This document shows, in pieces, positions 1 to 9,083 of a stretch of 64,000 bases of DNA (positions are counted from its first letter, which is position 1; every line of letters starts with the position of its first letter). Made by a program: the position numbers and the translations under genes. The stretch comes from Erysipelotrichales bacterium (GTDB lineage: Bacteria > Bacillota_I > Bacilli_A > Erysipelotrichales > Erysipelotrichaceae). Below the pieces are notes generated by a model, which worked only from the letters and a program-made list of their open reading frames with translations, had not been told where the DNA came from and made no database searches. The stretch is taken from NCBI GenBank assembly GCA_910575705.1, contig CAJTFG010000003.1:214111-278110 (forward strand). Reading direction: 5' to 3'.

Positions 1-1
1 C

Positions 2-598
2 CGTTTTCTGACCAACCATTCTTCCGGAAAAATGGGATATGAATTAGCCCGGGCTGCTCGTGATATGGGAGCTCATGTAACGCTCATAAGCGGTCCTGTT
101 TCCTTGAGACTGCCTCAGGATATTACCGTCATTCAGGTAAAAAGCGCACAAGAGATGATGGAAGCGGTAAAAAAAGAAGGTGCACAGCAGGACATCATCA
201 TCAAGGCCGCCGCTGTCGGTGATTACCGTGCCGCGCATATTTCCGAGGAAAAGATTAAAAAAAGCGAAACGGAACTGACCGTCACGTTTGTGAAGAATCC
301 GGATATCCTCGCTATGCTAGGAGAACGGAAGCGGCCGGGACAGTTGCTATGCGGGTTTGCCATGGAAACAGAGGATCTGGAAGAAAACGCAAGAAAAAAA
401 ATGTTGGAGAAGCATTGCGATATGCTCGTTGCCAATAATTTGAAAGTGGAAGGAGCCGGATTTCAGAATGATACGAATGTAGCTACCTTCTTTTATCAAG
501 ATAAAATGGAATCGTTAAATATCATGAGCAAGCGGGAACTATCGTTCCGTATTTTGGAAACACTGTGCTCTTTGAAAGAAAATAACGGAGGAAAATGA
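2..598 (+). CDS. coaBC: Phosphopantothenate-cysteine ligase part of CoaBC (5' end outside window)
   Basis: Reading in frame from base 2 gives RFLTNHSSGKMGYELA, the conserved CoaB signature in which SSGKMG contacts the nucleotide. The gene therefore starts before the window and only the C-terminal ligase half (about 198 residues) is present. The AAAVGDY and KIKK segments are also typical of CoaB, which couples 4'-phosphopantothenate to cysteine using CTP; the N-terminal CoaC half would decarboxylate the product. The TGA stop at 596-598 lies one base before coaX, and GGAGG within the last codons acts as the coaX ribosome binding site. The two genes therefore form a coupled coenzyme A operon. 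Confidence 0.95.
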   Translation, partial: RFLTNHSSGKMGYELARAARDMGAHVTLISGPVSLRLPQDITVIQVKSAQEMMEAVKKEGAQQDIIIKAAAVGDYRAAHISEEKIKKSETELTVTFVKNPDILAMLGERKRPGQLLCGFAMETEDLEENARKKMLEKHCDMLVANNLKVEGAGFQNDTNVATFFYQDKMESLNIMSKRELSFRILETLCSLKENNGGK

Positions 599-599
599 T

Positions 600-1391
600 A
601 TGTTGATCGTTATCGATATTGGCAATACTAACATCACATTAGGTATTTATGATAGGGATACTCTGCTGGGAAGCTATCGTCTTACCACCAAGATGAAGCG
701 TACCAGTGACGAATACGGCTTTATGCTGATGAGTTTTTTAAACGCCAGCAAAATCGTTTTGGAAGATATTGACGATGTAATCGTATCAAGCGTCGTACCT
801 AAGATCATGCACTCTTTCAATAACGGAATACGAAAATATATACATAAAGAACCCATTATCGTAGGCCCAGGAATCAAAACCGGCATATCCATAAAAACGG
901 AAAATCCCAAAGCGGTAGGAGCAGATCGCATCGTTGACGCCGCCGGTGCTTATTACACATATGGCGGTCCTTGTCTCGTTGTCGATTTCGGCACAGCTAC
1001 CACATTTGATTATGTCGATGCAAACGGCTGTTTTGAATACGGAGTCATCAGCATCGGCATTGAGACCGGCGCACAGGCGCTATGGACACAGGCTGCCAAA
1101 CTTCCGGAAATAGAGATTAAAAAACCGGCGACTATTCTGGCGAAAAGTACCATCACAAGCATGCAGGCCGGCTTGTTTTACGGTTACATCGGACAGACGG
1201 AGTATATCATAAGAAAATTCAAAGATGTTCTTCATAAAGATATGAAGGTCATCGCTACCGGTGGACTTGGCAACATGATCTATCAGAATACCAAGCTTAT
1301 CGATGTCTATGATCAAGATCTTACTTTTAAAGGGCTGAAGATCATATACGACCGACTTCAAAGCAACAAAAAAGCGGCAGAAGAAAAATAA
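600..1391 (+). CDS. coaX: Type III pantothenate kinase
   Basis: The 263-residue protein opens with MLIVIDIGNTNITLG, the ASKHA-fold phosphate-1 motif of CoaX, and continues with GADRIVDAAGAY and DFGTATTFD, all diagnostic of type III pantothenate kinase. It phosphorylates pantothenate in the first step of coenzyme A synthesis, and this type is characteristically not feedback-inhibited by CoA. Length matches the family (about 255-265 aa). It follows coaBC with a one-base gap, so the first and middle steps of the pathway are made together. Cytoplasmic. Confidence 0.96.
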   Translation: MLIVIDIGNTNITLGIYDRDTLLGSYRLTTKMKRTSDEYGFMLMSFLNASKIVLEDIDDVIVSSVVPKIMHSFNNGIRKYIHKEPIIVGPGIKTGISIKTENPKAVGADRIVDAAGAYYTYGGPCLVVDFGTATTFDYVDANGCFEYGVISIGIETGAQALWTQAAKLPEIEIKKPATILAKSTITSMQAGLFYGYIGQTEYIIRKFKDVLHKDMKVIATGGLGNMIYQNTKLIDVYDQDLTFKGLKIIYDRLQSNKKAAEEK

Positions 1392-1528
1392 CGGTAAAAC
1401 ATGAGCGTTTTATCGTTTTTATATGATAAGAGGCAATAGAAACCGATAGTTGCGTCATTGAAAACTAAAATATATGGAGCAATCGATCAAAAACCTATAT
1501 AATAAGCACATAAAAAGGAGAGAATACG

Positions 1529-2311
1529 ATGAATATAGAAATCGCAAATAGATTGGTTCAGCTGCGGAAGCAAAAGAATCTATCCCAAGAAGCCCTGGCA
1601 AACGAGCTGGGTATCAGCCGTCAGGCTGTCAGTAAATGGGAGCGTGCCGAAGCCTCACCGGATACCGACAACCTCATCTTGCTGGCAAAACTCTATGATA
1701 TTTCACTGGATGAATTATTAAAGACGGATCAGGAATCCTTCGAAAGCGGAGCTAAAGATAAAAAGGAGCATACTGCGGAAGAAGACAGGGATTATGTGCA
1801 TGTCAGTTTAACAAAGGGAATCCATGTAAAAGAAAAAAACGGTGATGAAGTTCATGTGGGTTGGAACGGCATTCATGTAGAAAGCAACGATAAAGACGAT
1901 CGTCATAAATTTCATTTCGATAAAAACGGTGTTTATATCGACGATGAAAAATATGATATCAACGAGTGGAAACAAGAATGGAAAGACTATCATTATCACT
2001 ATGACTTCCCTATCGGTGTTTTAGTAGTCATGGCCTATCTTTACATCGGCATCGCCCACGATGCATGGCATCCGGGATGGTTGCTCTTTGGCATCATACC
2101 GCTGTTTCACAGTATGCTTTCTGCCTATCGCCATCGGGATTTGCTGCGCTTTTCCTACCCCGTTCTCATCTTTATGATCATCGGTTATTACGGCTTTGTG
2201 CAGCATGCCTGGTATCCCGCTTGGCTGCTTATATTGACAATACCGGTATTTTATTCCATATTCGGATACATCCATCATCTATGTAAAAGCAATCAAAAAA
2301 AAGATATATAA
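1529..2311 (+). CDS. XRE-family regulator with membrane-anchored C-terminus
   Basis: Residues 1-65 are a Cro/cI-type helix-turn-helix (LSQEALANELGISRQAVSKWE) followed by the DELLKTD end common in Firmicute XRE proteins. Residues about 80-145 are charged and His-rich. The C-terminal about 100 residues form several hydrophobic helices rich in Trp and His (AHDAWHPGWLLFGIIPLF, QHAWYPAWLLILTIPVFYS), two similar halves that look like a duplicated two-helix unit. The protein may sense an envelope signal and bind DNA from the membrane; the ligand and targets are unknown. A TATAAT at 1498-1503 and an AAAAGGAGAG ribosome binding site precede it. It is transcribed alone and ends at a terminator. Confidence 0.8.
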   Translation: MNIEIANRLVQLRKQKNLSQEALANELGISRQAVSKWERAEASPDTDNLILLAKLYDISLDELLKTDQESFESGAKDKKEHTAEEDRDYVHVSLTKGIHVKEKNGDEVHVGWNGIHVESNDKDDRHKFHFDKNGVYIDDEKYDINEWKQEWKDYHYHYDFPIGVLVVMAYLYIGIAHDAWHPGWLLFGIIPLFHSMLSAYRHRDLLRFSYPVLIFMIIGYYGFVQHAWYPAWLLILTIPVFYSIFGYIHHLCKSNQKKDI

Positions 2312-2336
2312 AAAGTCCAATAGGACTTTTTTCTTT
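2311..2336. terminator. Bidirectional intrinsic terminator
   Basis: AAAAGTCC-AATA-GGACTTTT forms an 8-bp stem followed by T-rich sequence on both sides. It lies between the convergent XRE regulator and YitT genes. Confidence 0.85.
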
Positions 2337-3201
2337 ATAATCTCTTTTCGAAATTTCCACTGATGCTCATGCCTTCATTAAAGATCATAAACGCCTTCGG
2401 ATCGATATCTTTCACGATCTTTTTGATCTGCGGAACTTCATATTTGGAAATCGCCGTTACCAAAATATACGTTTCATCATTCGTATAAGCACCGGCTCCC
2501 TTCCAATACGTTACACCACGATGCATCATATGGATGATCTGCTGCTGTACATCCGCGGATTTTGTAAAGATCATTACCGTCATATTGATATTCTGATAAT
2601 GGATCTTATCCATAATCATAGAAGAACATACCATATTCAGAATCGAATAGATCGCCGTGGGGATATCAAACAGATACGCACATAGGGAGAATACAAAAAT
2701 ATTTACTAAAATACTCAGTTTACCGACACTGAAACCAGGTTTTTTCATGGAAAAATAAAAACCGAGAATATCGAGACCGCCGCCGCTTCCCTGCGCACGC
2801 AGCGTCAAACCGATACCGACACCGCAGCAGATACCTCCGACTAGACAGGCGGACAGAATATCCTCGATGATCGGTGTTTGAGGAATCGGAATGCACGTCA
2901 TGAAAATAGTTTGCAAAATGACACAGTATATCGTACGAATAAAAAACTTGCGGGATATACTGCGATATGCCATGATAAAAAGCGGTATATTAATCAAAAA
3001 ATTCAAAATGCCGGCAACGTCAAAATTCAATGTCACATACGATTGCAGCATCGTTCTCAAGATCTGCGCAATACCGATGATGCCGCCGCTGTACAGTCCT
3101 AAGGGAATGACGAAAACATTCATGCCAAGCGAAAATAAAAACGCCCCTGCGCCGATCCATCCGTATCGCTGTACCGTTTCTTTTGAAAGCTTCATTTCCA
3201 T
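2335..3201 (-). CDS. YitT family membrane protein (DUF161/DUF2179)
   Basis: The 288-residue protein has about five hydrophobic segments (FLFSLGMNVFVIPLGLYSGGIIGIAQ and four more) followed by a soluble C-terminal DUF2179 domain ending FMIFNEGMSISGNF. This is the standard YitT layout, whose function is still not firmly established. The GSGGGLDILGFY segment is typical of the family. I place the start at the ATG at 3201 because GGAAGGAAGAGG lies just upstream; a longer frame reaching 3264 has no ribosome binding site. Transcribed alone. Confidence 0.88.
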   Translation of the reverse strand: MEMKLSKETVQRYGWIGAGAFLFSLGMNVFVIPLGLYSGGIIGIAQILRTMLQSYVTLNFDVAGILNFLINIPLFIMAYRSISRKFFIRTIYCVILQTIFMTCIPIPQTPIIEDILSACLVGGICCGVGIGLTLRAQGSGGGLDILGFYFSMKKPGFSVGKLSILVNIFVFSLCAYLFDIPTAIYSILNMVCSSMIMDKIHYQNINMTVMIFTKSADVQQQIIHMMHRGVTYWKGAGAYTNDETYILVTAISKYEVPQIKKIVKDIDPKAFMIFNEGMSISGNFEKRL

Positions 3202-3287
3202 AAACCTCTTCCTTCCAAACAGAAAGGAACCGTATGATCCGATTCCTTTACTTAGATTATACACATCGATGACACGTCTTACAATGT

Positions 3288-3947
3288 TTATTTCATCTTA
3301 TTTCGCTGCCTTTTTAAAATGAAGTCATACGCTTCCTCAAAGGTATAAAATGCGGCATCTGCCTGATGCTGATCGACAAAGAAACGATCCTCTTTTTTAG
3401 CAAGCGTATACAGACCGGCACCTTTGGCAGCCGCAATTCCATAACGGCTGTCTTCGATGACTACGATATCATCGCGATTTCCACCAAGCAATTCTACCGC
3501 CTTATGATAAATTGCCGGATCCGGTTTTGTCTTTTCAAACATCTTCCCGCTCAATACATGATCGAAAAACGATGTTAGCTGACAAGATTCCATCATCTGA
3601 CGAATATGTTCCATAGGAGAACTGGATGCAAGCGCCAGCTGAAAACCATCTCGTTTCAAATTCGTTAAAATCTCCCGCACGCCTTCGTTTAAAAGTTCTG
3701 CATAGACAACCGGATGCTGCTGTATGTAACATGCAAACTGTGCATTCATCTCGTGAAAATCAAATGTGGTATGTAGAATATCACCCAACATCTCCCACAC
3801 CAGATAATCCGCATTCCCCGCTACGGAGGATATCTCATGCAGATCAGTATCAAAACCCTTTTCCTGTAGCATGCATGTCAGTCTTTGCATAAAGGTATAT
3901 TCAGTATCTACAAGCACACCATCCATATCAAATACAACAGCTTTCAT
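3288..3947 (-). CDS. HAD-superfamily hydrolase, beta-phosphoglucomutase-like
   Basis: The 219-residue protein starts MKAVVFDMDGVLVDTE, with the nucleophile Asp7 and acid/base Asp9 of HAD phosphatases. The helical cap domain follows, then SSSP (motif II), KPDP (motif III Lys) and VIEDSRYGI (motif IV acidic pair). It therefore acts on a phosphorylated sugar or metabolite, by phosphate ester hydrolysis or mutase transfer; the substrate cannot be read from sequence. It abuts ung: the ung stop codon (3948-3950) directly precedes this ATG, so both are probably on one transcript. Confidence 0.9.
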   Translation of the reverse strand: MKAVVFDMDGVLVDTEYTFMQRLTCMLQEKGFDTDLHEISSVAGNADYLVWEMLGDILHTTFDFHEMNAQFACYIQQHPVVYAELLNEGVREILTNLKRDGFQLALASSSPMEHIRQMMESCQLTSFFDHVLSGKMFEKTKPDPAIYHKAVELLGGNRDDIVVIEDSRYGIAAAKGAGLYTLAKKEDRFFVDQHQADAAFYTFEEAYDFILKRQRNKMK

Positions 3948-4616
3948 CTATTCCACCTGCCAATCAATCGCATCTTTTTGTATGCTTTTTAAAAATGTAT
4001 TCGTCTTTGAAAAATGTCGGCAACCGAAGAAACCGTAATCCGCAGAAAACGGGCTCGGATGTGCACATTTCAATATCAAATGCCGCGTATTCGTGATCAA
4101 GTTCATCTTGCTTTGCGCATTTCTCCCCCACAGCAAGAATACGATCGGATCCTCTCGTTCATTCAAAAGCCGAATGATCTGATCCGTCAGCTGTTCCCAA
4201 CCGCGGTGTGCATGAGAATTCGCCTGACCCTTCCGTACGGTCAAAACCGTGTTCAGCATCAATACTCCTTGCTTTGCCCATGTGCTAAGATCACCGTGGG
4301 AAGGAATGCTGCAACCGAGATCATCATGCAGTTCCGTAAAAATATTCTGCAAGGACGGCGGCGGAGTAACGCCCTTCTGTACAGAAAAGCACAAACCGTG
4401 CGCCTGGTTTCGTCCATGATATGGATCTTGTCCCAATATAACGACCTTCACATCCTTGTATGCCGTATATTTCAACGCGTTAAAAATGTCATACATATTA
4501 GGAAAGACCTCCTGTGTCGCATATTCAATGGATAAAAAATTGCGCAGTTGGATATAATACGGCTTTTTAAACTCATCCTTCAGCAATTCATCCCAATCAT
4601 TCCCTATCGATACCAT
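3948..4616 (-). CDS. ung: Uracil-DNA glycosylase, family 1
   Basis: GQDPYHG at residues 62-68 carries the catalytic Asp64 and water-activating loop, and HPSPF at 186-190 is the Leu-intercalation and catalytic His motif, so this is a family 1 UDG. It removes uracil from DNA as the first step of base excision repair. Length (222 aa) is standard. GAAGGGAAGGTGATG upstream supplies the ribosome binding site. First gene of a two-gene unit with the HAD hydrolase. Confidence 0.97.
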   Translation of the reverse strand: MVSIGNDWDELLKDEFKKPYYIQLRNFLSIEYATQEVFPNMYDIFNALKYTAYKDVKVVILGQDPYHGRNQAHGLCFSVQKGVTPPPSLQNIFTELHDDLGCSIPSHGDLSTWAKQGVLMLNTVLTVRKGQANSHAHRGWEQLTDQIIRLLNEREDPIVFLLWGRNAQSKMNLITNTRHLILKCAHPSPFSADYGFFGCRHFSKTNTFLKSIQKDAIDWQVE

Positions 4617-4648
4617 GTCATCACCTTCCCTTCTTACCCATTATAGCA

Positions 4649-6406
4649 TTATTTTTTTAACTCTTCTATCCGTTGCTGTTTTTCATGAAGATACATCCAG
4701 TACTCCATCATCGCTTCCAAAGCCGCCTGCTTTTCTTCCCTTTTCCGGGAAAGACGCATCACTTCTTCATAATCACTTTGCACCGTTTCCATGCGGCTGT
4801 CGATCATATCCATTTCCTCCTGCAGCTTTTCCATATCCCGATCGATCGTTTCCAGATCCCGCTTTTCCCGCGAAGTCATCTTCAGTGGCTGATCCCGTTT
4901 CTTTTTATCACGGACTTCTTTCGGTGCGGCTGGTTGTTTATATGACAAATACATGCTGTACCCGCCGATATATTGACGCAGCGTATGATCCGGCTGAAAA
5001 ACAAACACCTGATCGCATATGCGATCCAGAAAATAGCGATCATGCGATACGGTGATCACCGCTCCTTCAAAGCGATCAAGATAATCTTCTAAGATCTGCA
5101 AAGTTTGAAGATCGAGATCATTTGTCGGCTCATCCATGAGTAAAACATTCGGTCTCTGCATCAATACTTTCAATAAGTACAAACGGCGCCGCTCTCCCCC
5201 AGATAAACGCATGATCTTCGTATGCTGTAGCTGTGCATCAAAAAGAAAACGCTCCAGCATGGAAGCTGCGCTAAACGTTCCTTCCTCTGTCGAAATCGCA
5301 TTGCTGTCCTCTAAAATATAATCAATCACCCGCATCTGACCATCCATATCATCAAATCCCTGCCGGTAATAAGCGAGACGGACGGTTTCTCCGTACACGA
5401 TCGTTCCGCTATCAGGCTCCTGACGCTTCGCGAGAACGTCCAGCAATGTCGATTTCCCGCAGCCATTCGGTCCGAGAATCCCGATGCGGTCTCTTTTCTT
5501 TATATAATATTCGACATCACGAAACAATACATTTCCATGATACCCTTTGGATATCCCCTTTATCTCCATGATCTTGCTTCCTAAGCGCGAGGTCAGCGTA
5601 TCCAGCTTCATCTCTTTTTGCTTCGCGGGTTCTGTCATTTCCTGCAAGCGCATAAACCGATCCAATCGTCCTTTGCTTTTCGTGCCTCTCGCCTGCACCC
5701 CTGCCTGTACCCAAGCCAACTCTTTCTTTAACAAGCTCTGCCGTTTTCGTTCTAATGCTTGTTCGATATGCTCACGCTGTGTTTTCAGCATTAAAAAAGC
5801 AGTGTAGTTTCCTTCATAGCTATACAGCTTTCCATTATCAATTTCCAATATGCGTCCGGTGATCCGATCCAAAAAATAACGGTCATGCGTCACCATTAAC
5901 ACCGCATGCGAAAAACGAATCAGGTATGCCTCCAGCCAGTCAATCATATCATTATCCAAATGGTTGGTCGGCTCATCCAAAATGAGCAGATCACAAGGCT
6001 GCAACAATGCAGCCGCCAATGCCGTGCGCTTCTGCTGTCCTCCGGACAGCGTGGATATCTTTGTCTCATGATCATAAATACTGAATCTTTTAAGAATAGA
6101 ACGCAGCTCAAAATCCTCTGTCAGATGATCTTTTCGAATGCTTCGCACCATGTATTCCATGACGGTCTCCTCTTTTTGAAACTGCGGATCCTGAGGGAGA
6201 TAGGAAATACGCAACCCCTTTTTATAAATAATCTTCCCGTCCTGATAAGGCTCTTGCTGTGCCAGTATCCGCAGCAATGTCGTCTTCCCCGTTCCATTGA
6301 TCCCTACAAATGCAATTTTTTCCCGTTCCTCGATCGCAAAAGATACATCCTTTACAATGCATTTATCATTATGAAATTTCGTTACATGCTCCGCTGCTAT
6401 CAACAT
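4649..6406 (-). CDS. ABC-F family ATPase (Uup/ribosome-associated type)
   Basis: The 585-residue protein carries two ABC ATPase domains and no membrane segment. Walker A motifs are GINGTGKTT (residues 35-43) and GPNGCGKST; signatures are LSGGQQKR and LSGGERRR; each domain has the DEPTNHLD or DEPTNDLD Walker B typical of ABC-F. The charged linker between domains (about residues 200-270) is the P-site tRNA-interaction motif region, and the last about 80 residues form a predicted coiled coil as in Uup. ABC-F proteins act on the ribosome, in translation quality control or antibiotic protection, rather than in transport. Which subfamily is not clear from sequence alone. Confidence 0.92.
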   Translation of the reverse strand: MLIAAEHVTKFHNDKCIVKDVSFAIEEREKIAFVGINGTGKTTLLRILAQQEPYQDGKIIYKKGLRISYLPQDPQFQKEETVMEYMVRSIRKDHLTEDFELRSILKRFSIYDHETKISTLSGGQQKRTALAAALLQPCDLLILDEPTNHLDNDMIDWLEAYLIRFSHAVLMVTHDRYFLDRITGRILEIDNGKLYSYEGNYTAFLMLKTQREHIEQALERKRQSLLKKELAWVQAGVQARGTKSKGRLDRFMRLQEMTEPAKQKEMKLDTLTSRLGSKIMEIKGISKGYHGNVLFRDVEYYIKKRDRIGILGPNGCGKSTLLDVLAKRQEPDSGTIVYGETVRLAYYRQGFDDMDGQMRVIDYILEDSNAISTEEGTFSAASMLERFLFDAQLQHTKIMRLSGGERRRLYLLKVLMQRPNVLLMDEPTNDLDLQTLQILEDYLDRFEGAVITVSHDRYFLDRICDQVFVFQPDHTLRQYIGGYSMYLSYKQPAAPKEVRDKKKRDQPLKMTSREKRDLETIDRDMEKLQEEMDMIDSRMETVQSDYEEVMRLSRKREEKQAALEAMMEYWMYLHEKQQRIEELKK

Positions 6407-6449
6407 TTTGTCACATCCTGACGTTTCTGCTATTCATTATAACAGAAAA

Positions 6450-6480
6450 ACGATGAAAAAAACCTGTTAAAACAGGTTTC
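6450..6480 (-). terminator. Intrinsic terminator of the rsmF-type gene
   Basis: On the minus strand, AACCTGTT-TT-AACAGGTT is followed by seven T residues. The hairpin overlaps the 3' end of the methylase gene. Confidence 0.75.
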
Positions 6481-7813
6481 CATCAACAGAACATCGCAAT
6501 CCTTTCGGGAGCTTATTTTTAATGCACACGCCGTCTCCTTTGCCAAGCCCAAGCACATATCCGTGATACGTCAGTGCCGTATAACCCTTCCGGTGTTCTT
6601 TCGGCAGCACATTCCCGCTGTAAAATAAGATTGCTTCCTCTTTTGTCAATTCCGTCGTGCTTTTCAAATACGGACGCAGGAATGCGCTGAGATAAAAATG
6701 ATGATGCGGTTCCAAACGCTGCCCCCGCACTTCTCCGCAGGCGATCCCCTGACGAAGGATGCGAATATTCTTCAAACGCAAAAACGGAGCCTGCCGCACA
6801 TACACTCTCTGCTCATCCATCATCCAATGCATCGGCAATACGGAAAGCTGCTCCTGAAAAAAGGATATGACGCAGTTCGGCAATTTCTTTTCTTTTTCAT
6901 AAACCAGCTTTGTCTGTTCGTTTGCCGAGATCCTTCTCATCTTCGCAATAAAATGTCCTTCTCCTCGATCCATCGGAAAAATCCTGCGGACATAAGACAC
7001 CGGCAGATCTTCATAAGCAAATCCACCTCTTCCAAATGACGCACGGCTATCTACCAATTCCATATCCGGATGGGTCTTTAAAAACTCATATACGACTTGT
7101 TCATTTTCCTCAACGGCATACGTACATGTGGAGTATACAAGAATGCCGTCCTGCTTCAAAGCCTTATATGCGCTTTCCAGAATATGCAGCTGCCGATAGC
7201 GGCAGGCATTCACATGTTCTTCGCTCCATCCTTCCATAGCGCTGTCGTGCTTCTTGAACATGCCCTCTCCGCTACATGGAGCATCTACCAAGACCTTATC
7301 AAAGTGTCCCTGCAAAGCCTTGCAAAGCTCTTCCGGCTTCGCACATGTAATCATATTTTCACCGACGCCAAGCCGCTCCATATTCGATAAAAGAACAGAT
7401 GCTCGCCCAACGTCGATCTCATTGCTGAGCAAAAATCCCGTATGTTTCAGTTTGGCTGCGATCTGCGTACTCTTTCCTCCCGGCGCGGCACATAGATCCA
7501 ACACCCATTCTCCTTCCTGCACATCCAATATCTCCACCGCACTGGAAGCAGACGGTTCTTGCATATAAAACAAGCCGCAGCTATGAAACGGGTGATTTCC
7601 CAAAGAGGCGATCTGAGGGGATATATAAAAGGATTCCTTACAAAAAGGAGAAACGCTCAAAGAATGCGGAAACTCTTTGGTAAAGTCTTCTACCGCACAC
7701 TTCAGCGTATTGACCCTCACACCGCGGTACATTGGCATATCCAACGTTTTCACATATTCTTCATATTCCTCTTGCAGCAGGAGCTTCATCCTGTTTAAAA
7801 ACGCTTCTTTCAT
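6467..7813 (-). CDS. RsmF/YebU-type rRNA (cytosine-C5) methyltransferase
   Basis: The NOL1/NOP2/Sun core is complete: AAPGGKSTQIA (SAM loop), DAPCSGEGMF (first active-site Cys) and STCTYAVEENE (second Cys). The C-terminal about 130 residues match the RsmF RNA-binding/PUA-like extension, ending with a KGLRCSVDG-type segment. Such enzymes make m5C in 16S rRNA. Length 448 aa fits RsmF-like proteins of Firmicutes. It starts two bases after the stop of the 408-aa unknown gene, so they share a transcript. Confidence 0.9.
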   Translation of the reverse strand: MKEAFLNRMKLLLQEEYEEYVKTLDMPMYRGVRVNTLKCAVEDFTKEFPHSLSVSPFCKESFYISPQIASLGNHPFHSCGLFYMQEPSASSAVEILDVQEGEWVLDLCAAPGGKSTQIAAKLKHTGFLLSNEIDVGRASVLLSNMERLGVGENMITCAKPEELCKALQGHFDKVLVDAPCSGEGMFKKHDSAMEGWSEEHVNACRYRQLHILESAYKALKQDGILVYSTCTYAVEENEQVVYEFLKTHPDMELVDSRASFGRGGFAYEDLPVSYVRRIFPMDRGEGHFIAKMRRISANEQTKLVYEKEKKLPNCVISFFQEQLSVLPMHWMMDEQRVYVRQAPFLRLKNIRILRQGIACGEVRGQRLEPHHHFYLSAFLRPYLKSTTELTKEEAILFYSGNVLPKEHRKGYTALTYHGYVLGLGKGDGVCIKNKLPKGLRCSVDGNLF

Positions 7814-7815
7814 GA

Positions 7816-9042
7816 TCAGTGCCGCATGGTACCATCATCATCGGTCTGCATAAAACAGATCCCTTCGATGATCTCCCGTCCTTTTTCAAGATAATCTTCT
7901 TCCATCGTGCGGTAACGGACGAGCAGCTGTTCCGTACCAGCGATCAACTGAGCGAAGATCTCATAATGCTCACCATAATTCAGCGTGATCATATATCCTT
8001 CAAGAGAAGCTGCATGCAGCTTCTTTTTTTGTATGATAAAAGGAGATTCCTCAAAAAAGACAGCATCATACGTTCCTTTTTCCTGAATATCCAGCTGCAG
8101 CATCCAATGCCATACTTCTTCTTCATGATGATAACCGTTATTGATCTGCGCACTTTTCTGCTCCTGATCCTGATAGATCTCACAACAGCCATCAACGGGG
8201 ATCCGCCAATCCTTCAGTTCATATTGCAGCGGATGACGGCGATATCCCATCTCTTCATCGGGAAGCGCATATGCACCCAACAAAAGATCTTCCCTTTTAA
8301 TCACCTTCGCAAGCAAGCGGTAAACACCGAGAGGCAAAGGAAGCATAGGATCTTTTTCATATGCGATCTCCAAATAATCCATAATAGCAGAAGCGGTTTT
8401 ATATGTATATTCATTCATTGCAGAATATTCAAAATAACATTCTTTCCAAATCAAATTCAAAGCACAGCTGCGGTAAAACCCCGCATGCATCCCTTGTTCA
8501 TTCCATATGAAAAACCGATCTGCCAGCTCTTCTATATCCATTTTCGCAAAATCCTGAACAAGAATATACCCCATCGGCGTAATCACAGCTCCCTGTTTTT
8601 CCTGCGGGCGATAATAATGTAGCGGCCATGCGATACAAAGATGCTCCAGGTCTTCATGATCCTGCACATATGCAGCCACACTGCTCAGCCATGTATAAAA
8701 ATAATCGTATTTCAGTTTTTCAAAGTCATGATCGTCCATATAACCGGTGGGATCACTCGCCTCCAGCTCTACATCACTCTCTTCCATCAGCGCTTCCAAC
8801 AGATCCGCAGCATAAGCATGAAAGCCGGGGCCGACAACGTTGGTCTGTGCTAAAATGCTGACAAAATCATTTTCATAACTGCACTCAATGATTCCCTCCG
8901 GACATATCTCTATTAAACATATCGTTCCATAATCCTCAAATTTCAGATGACGATGATGACAGAAATGCTCCAAAAAAGCGGTAAACTTCTCCTGATTGCT
9001 GGAAGGTTTCAGCGTTCCTTCCAATATTATCTCGATTGCCAT
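7816..9042 (-). CDS. Conserved protein of unknown function
   Basis: I do not recognise this 408-residue protein as a named family. It has no signal peptide or membrane segments and is rich in acidic and aromatic residues (EVWHWMLQLD, DYFYTWLSSVAAYV). The N-terminal part (FEDYGTICLIEICPEGIIE, then NVVGPGFHAYAADLLEAL) reads like a compact alpha/beta domain, which suggests an evolved, intact protein rather than a chance frame. An AAAGGAGTACGT ribosome binding site supports the start. It is immediately upstream of the rRNA methylase in the same operon, but this does not by itself imply a role in RNA modification. Confidence 0.75.
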   Translation of the reverse strand: MAIEIILEGTLKPSSNQEKFTAFLEHFCHHRHLKFEDYGTICLIEICPEGIIECSYENDFVSILAQTNVVGPGFHAYAADLLEALMEESDVELEASDPTGYMDDHDFEKLKYDYFYTWLSSVAAYVQDHEDLEHLCIAWPLHYYRPQEKQGAVITPMGYILVQDFAKMDIEELADRFFIWNEQGMHAGFYRSCALNLIWKECYFEYSAMNEYTYKTASAIMDYLEIAYEKDPMLPLPLGVYRLLAKVIKREDLLLGAYALPDEEMGYRRHPLQYELKDWRIPVDGCCEIYQDQEQKSAQINNGYHHEEEVWHWMLQLDIQEKGTYDAVFFEESPFIIQKKKLHAASLEGYMITLNYGEHYEIFAQLIAGTEQLLVRYRTMEEDYLEKGREIIEGICFMQTDDDGTMRH

Positions 9043-9054
9043 ACGTACTCCTTT

Positions 9055-9083
9055 TGAAAAAGGGTCGATCTCATCGCCCTTTA
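9055..9083 (-). terminator. Intrinsic terminator after the lipoprotein gene
   Basis: On the minus strand AAGGGCGAT-GAG-ATCGACCCTT is followed by TTTC; one internal mismatch. It overlaps the lipoprotein stop codon. Confidence 0.65.

Noticed and set aside
4649..6406. Antisense open frames inside long genes such as the ABC-F, ABC exporter and permease genes
   Set aside because: They are codon-bias shadows of genes on the opposite strand, without start signals, and with no resemblance to known proteins.
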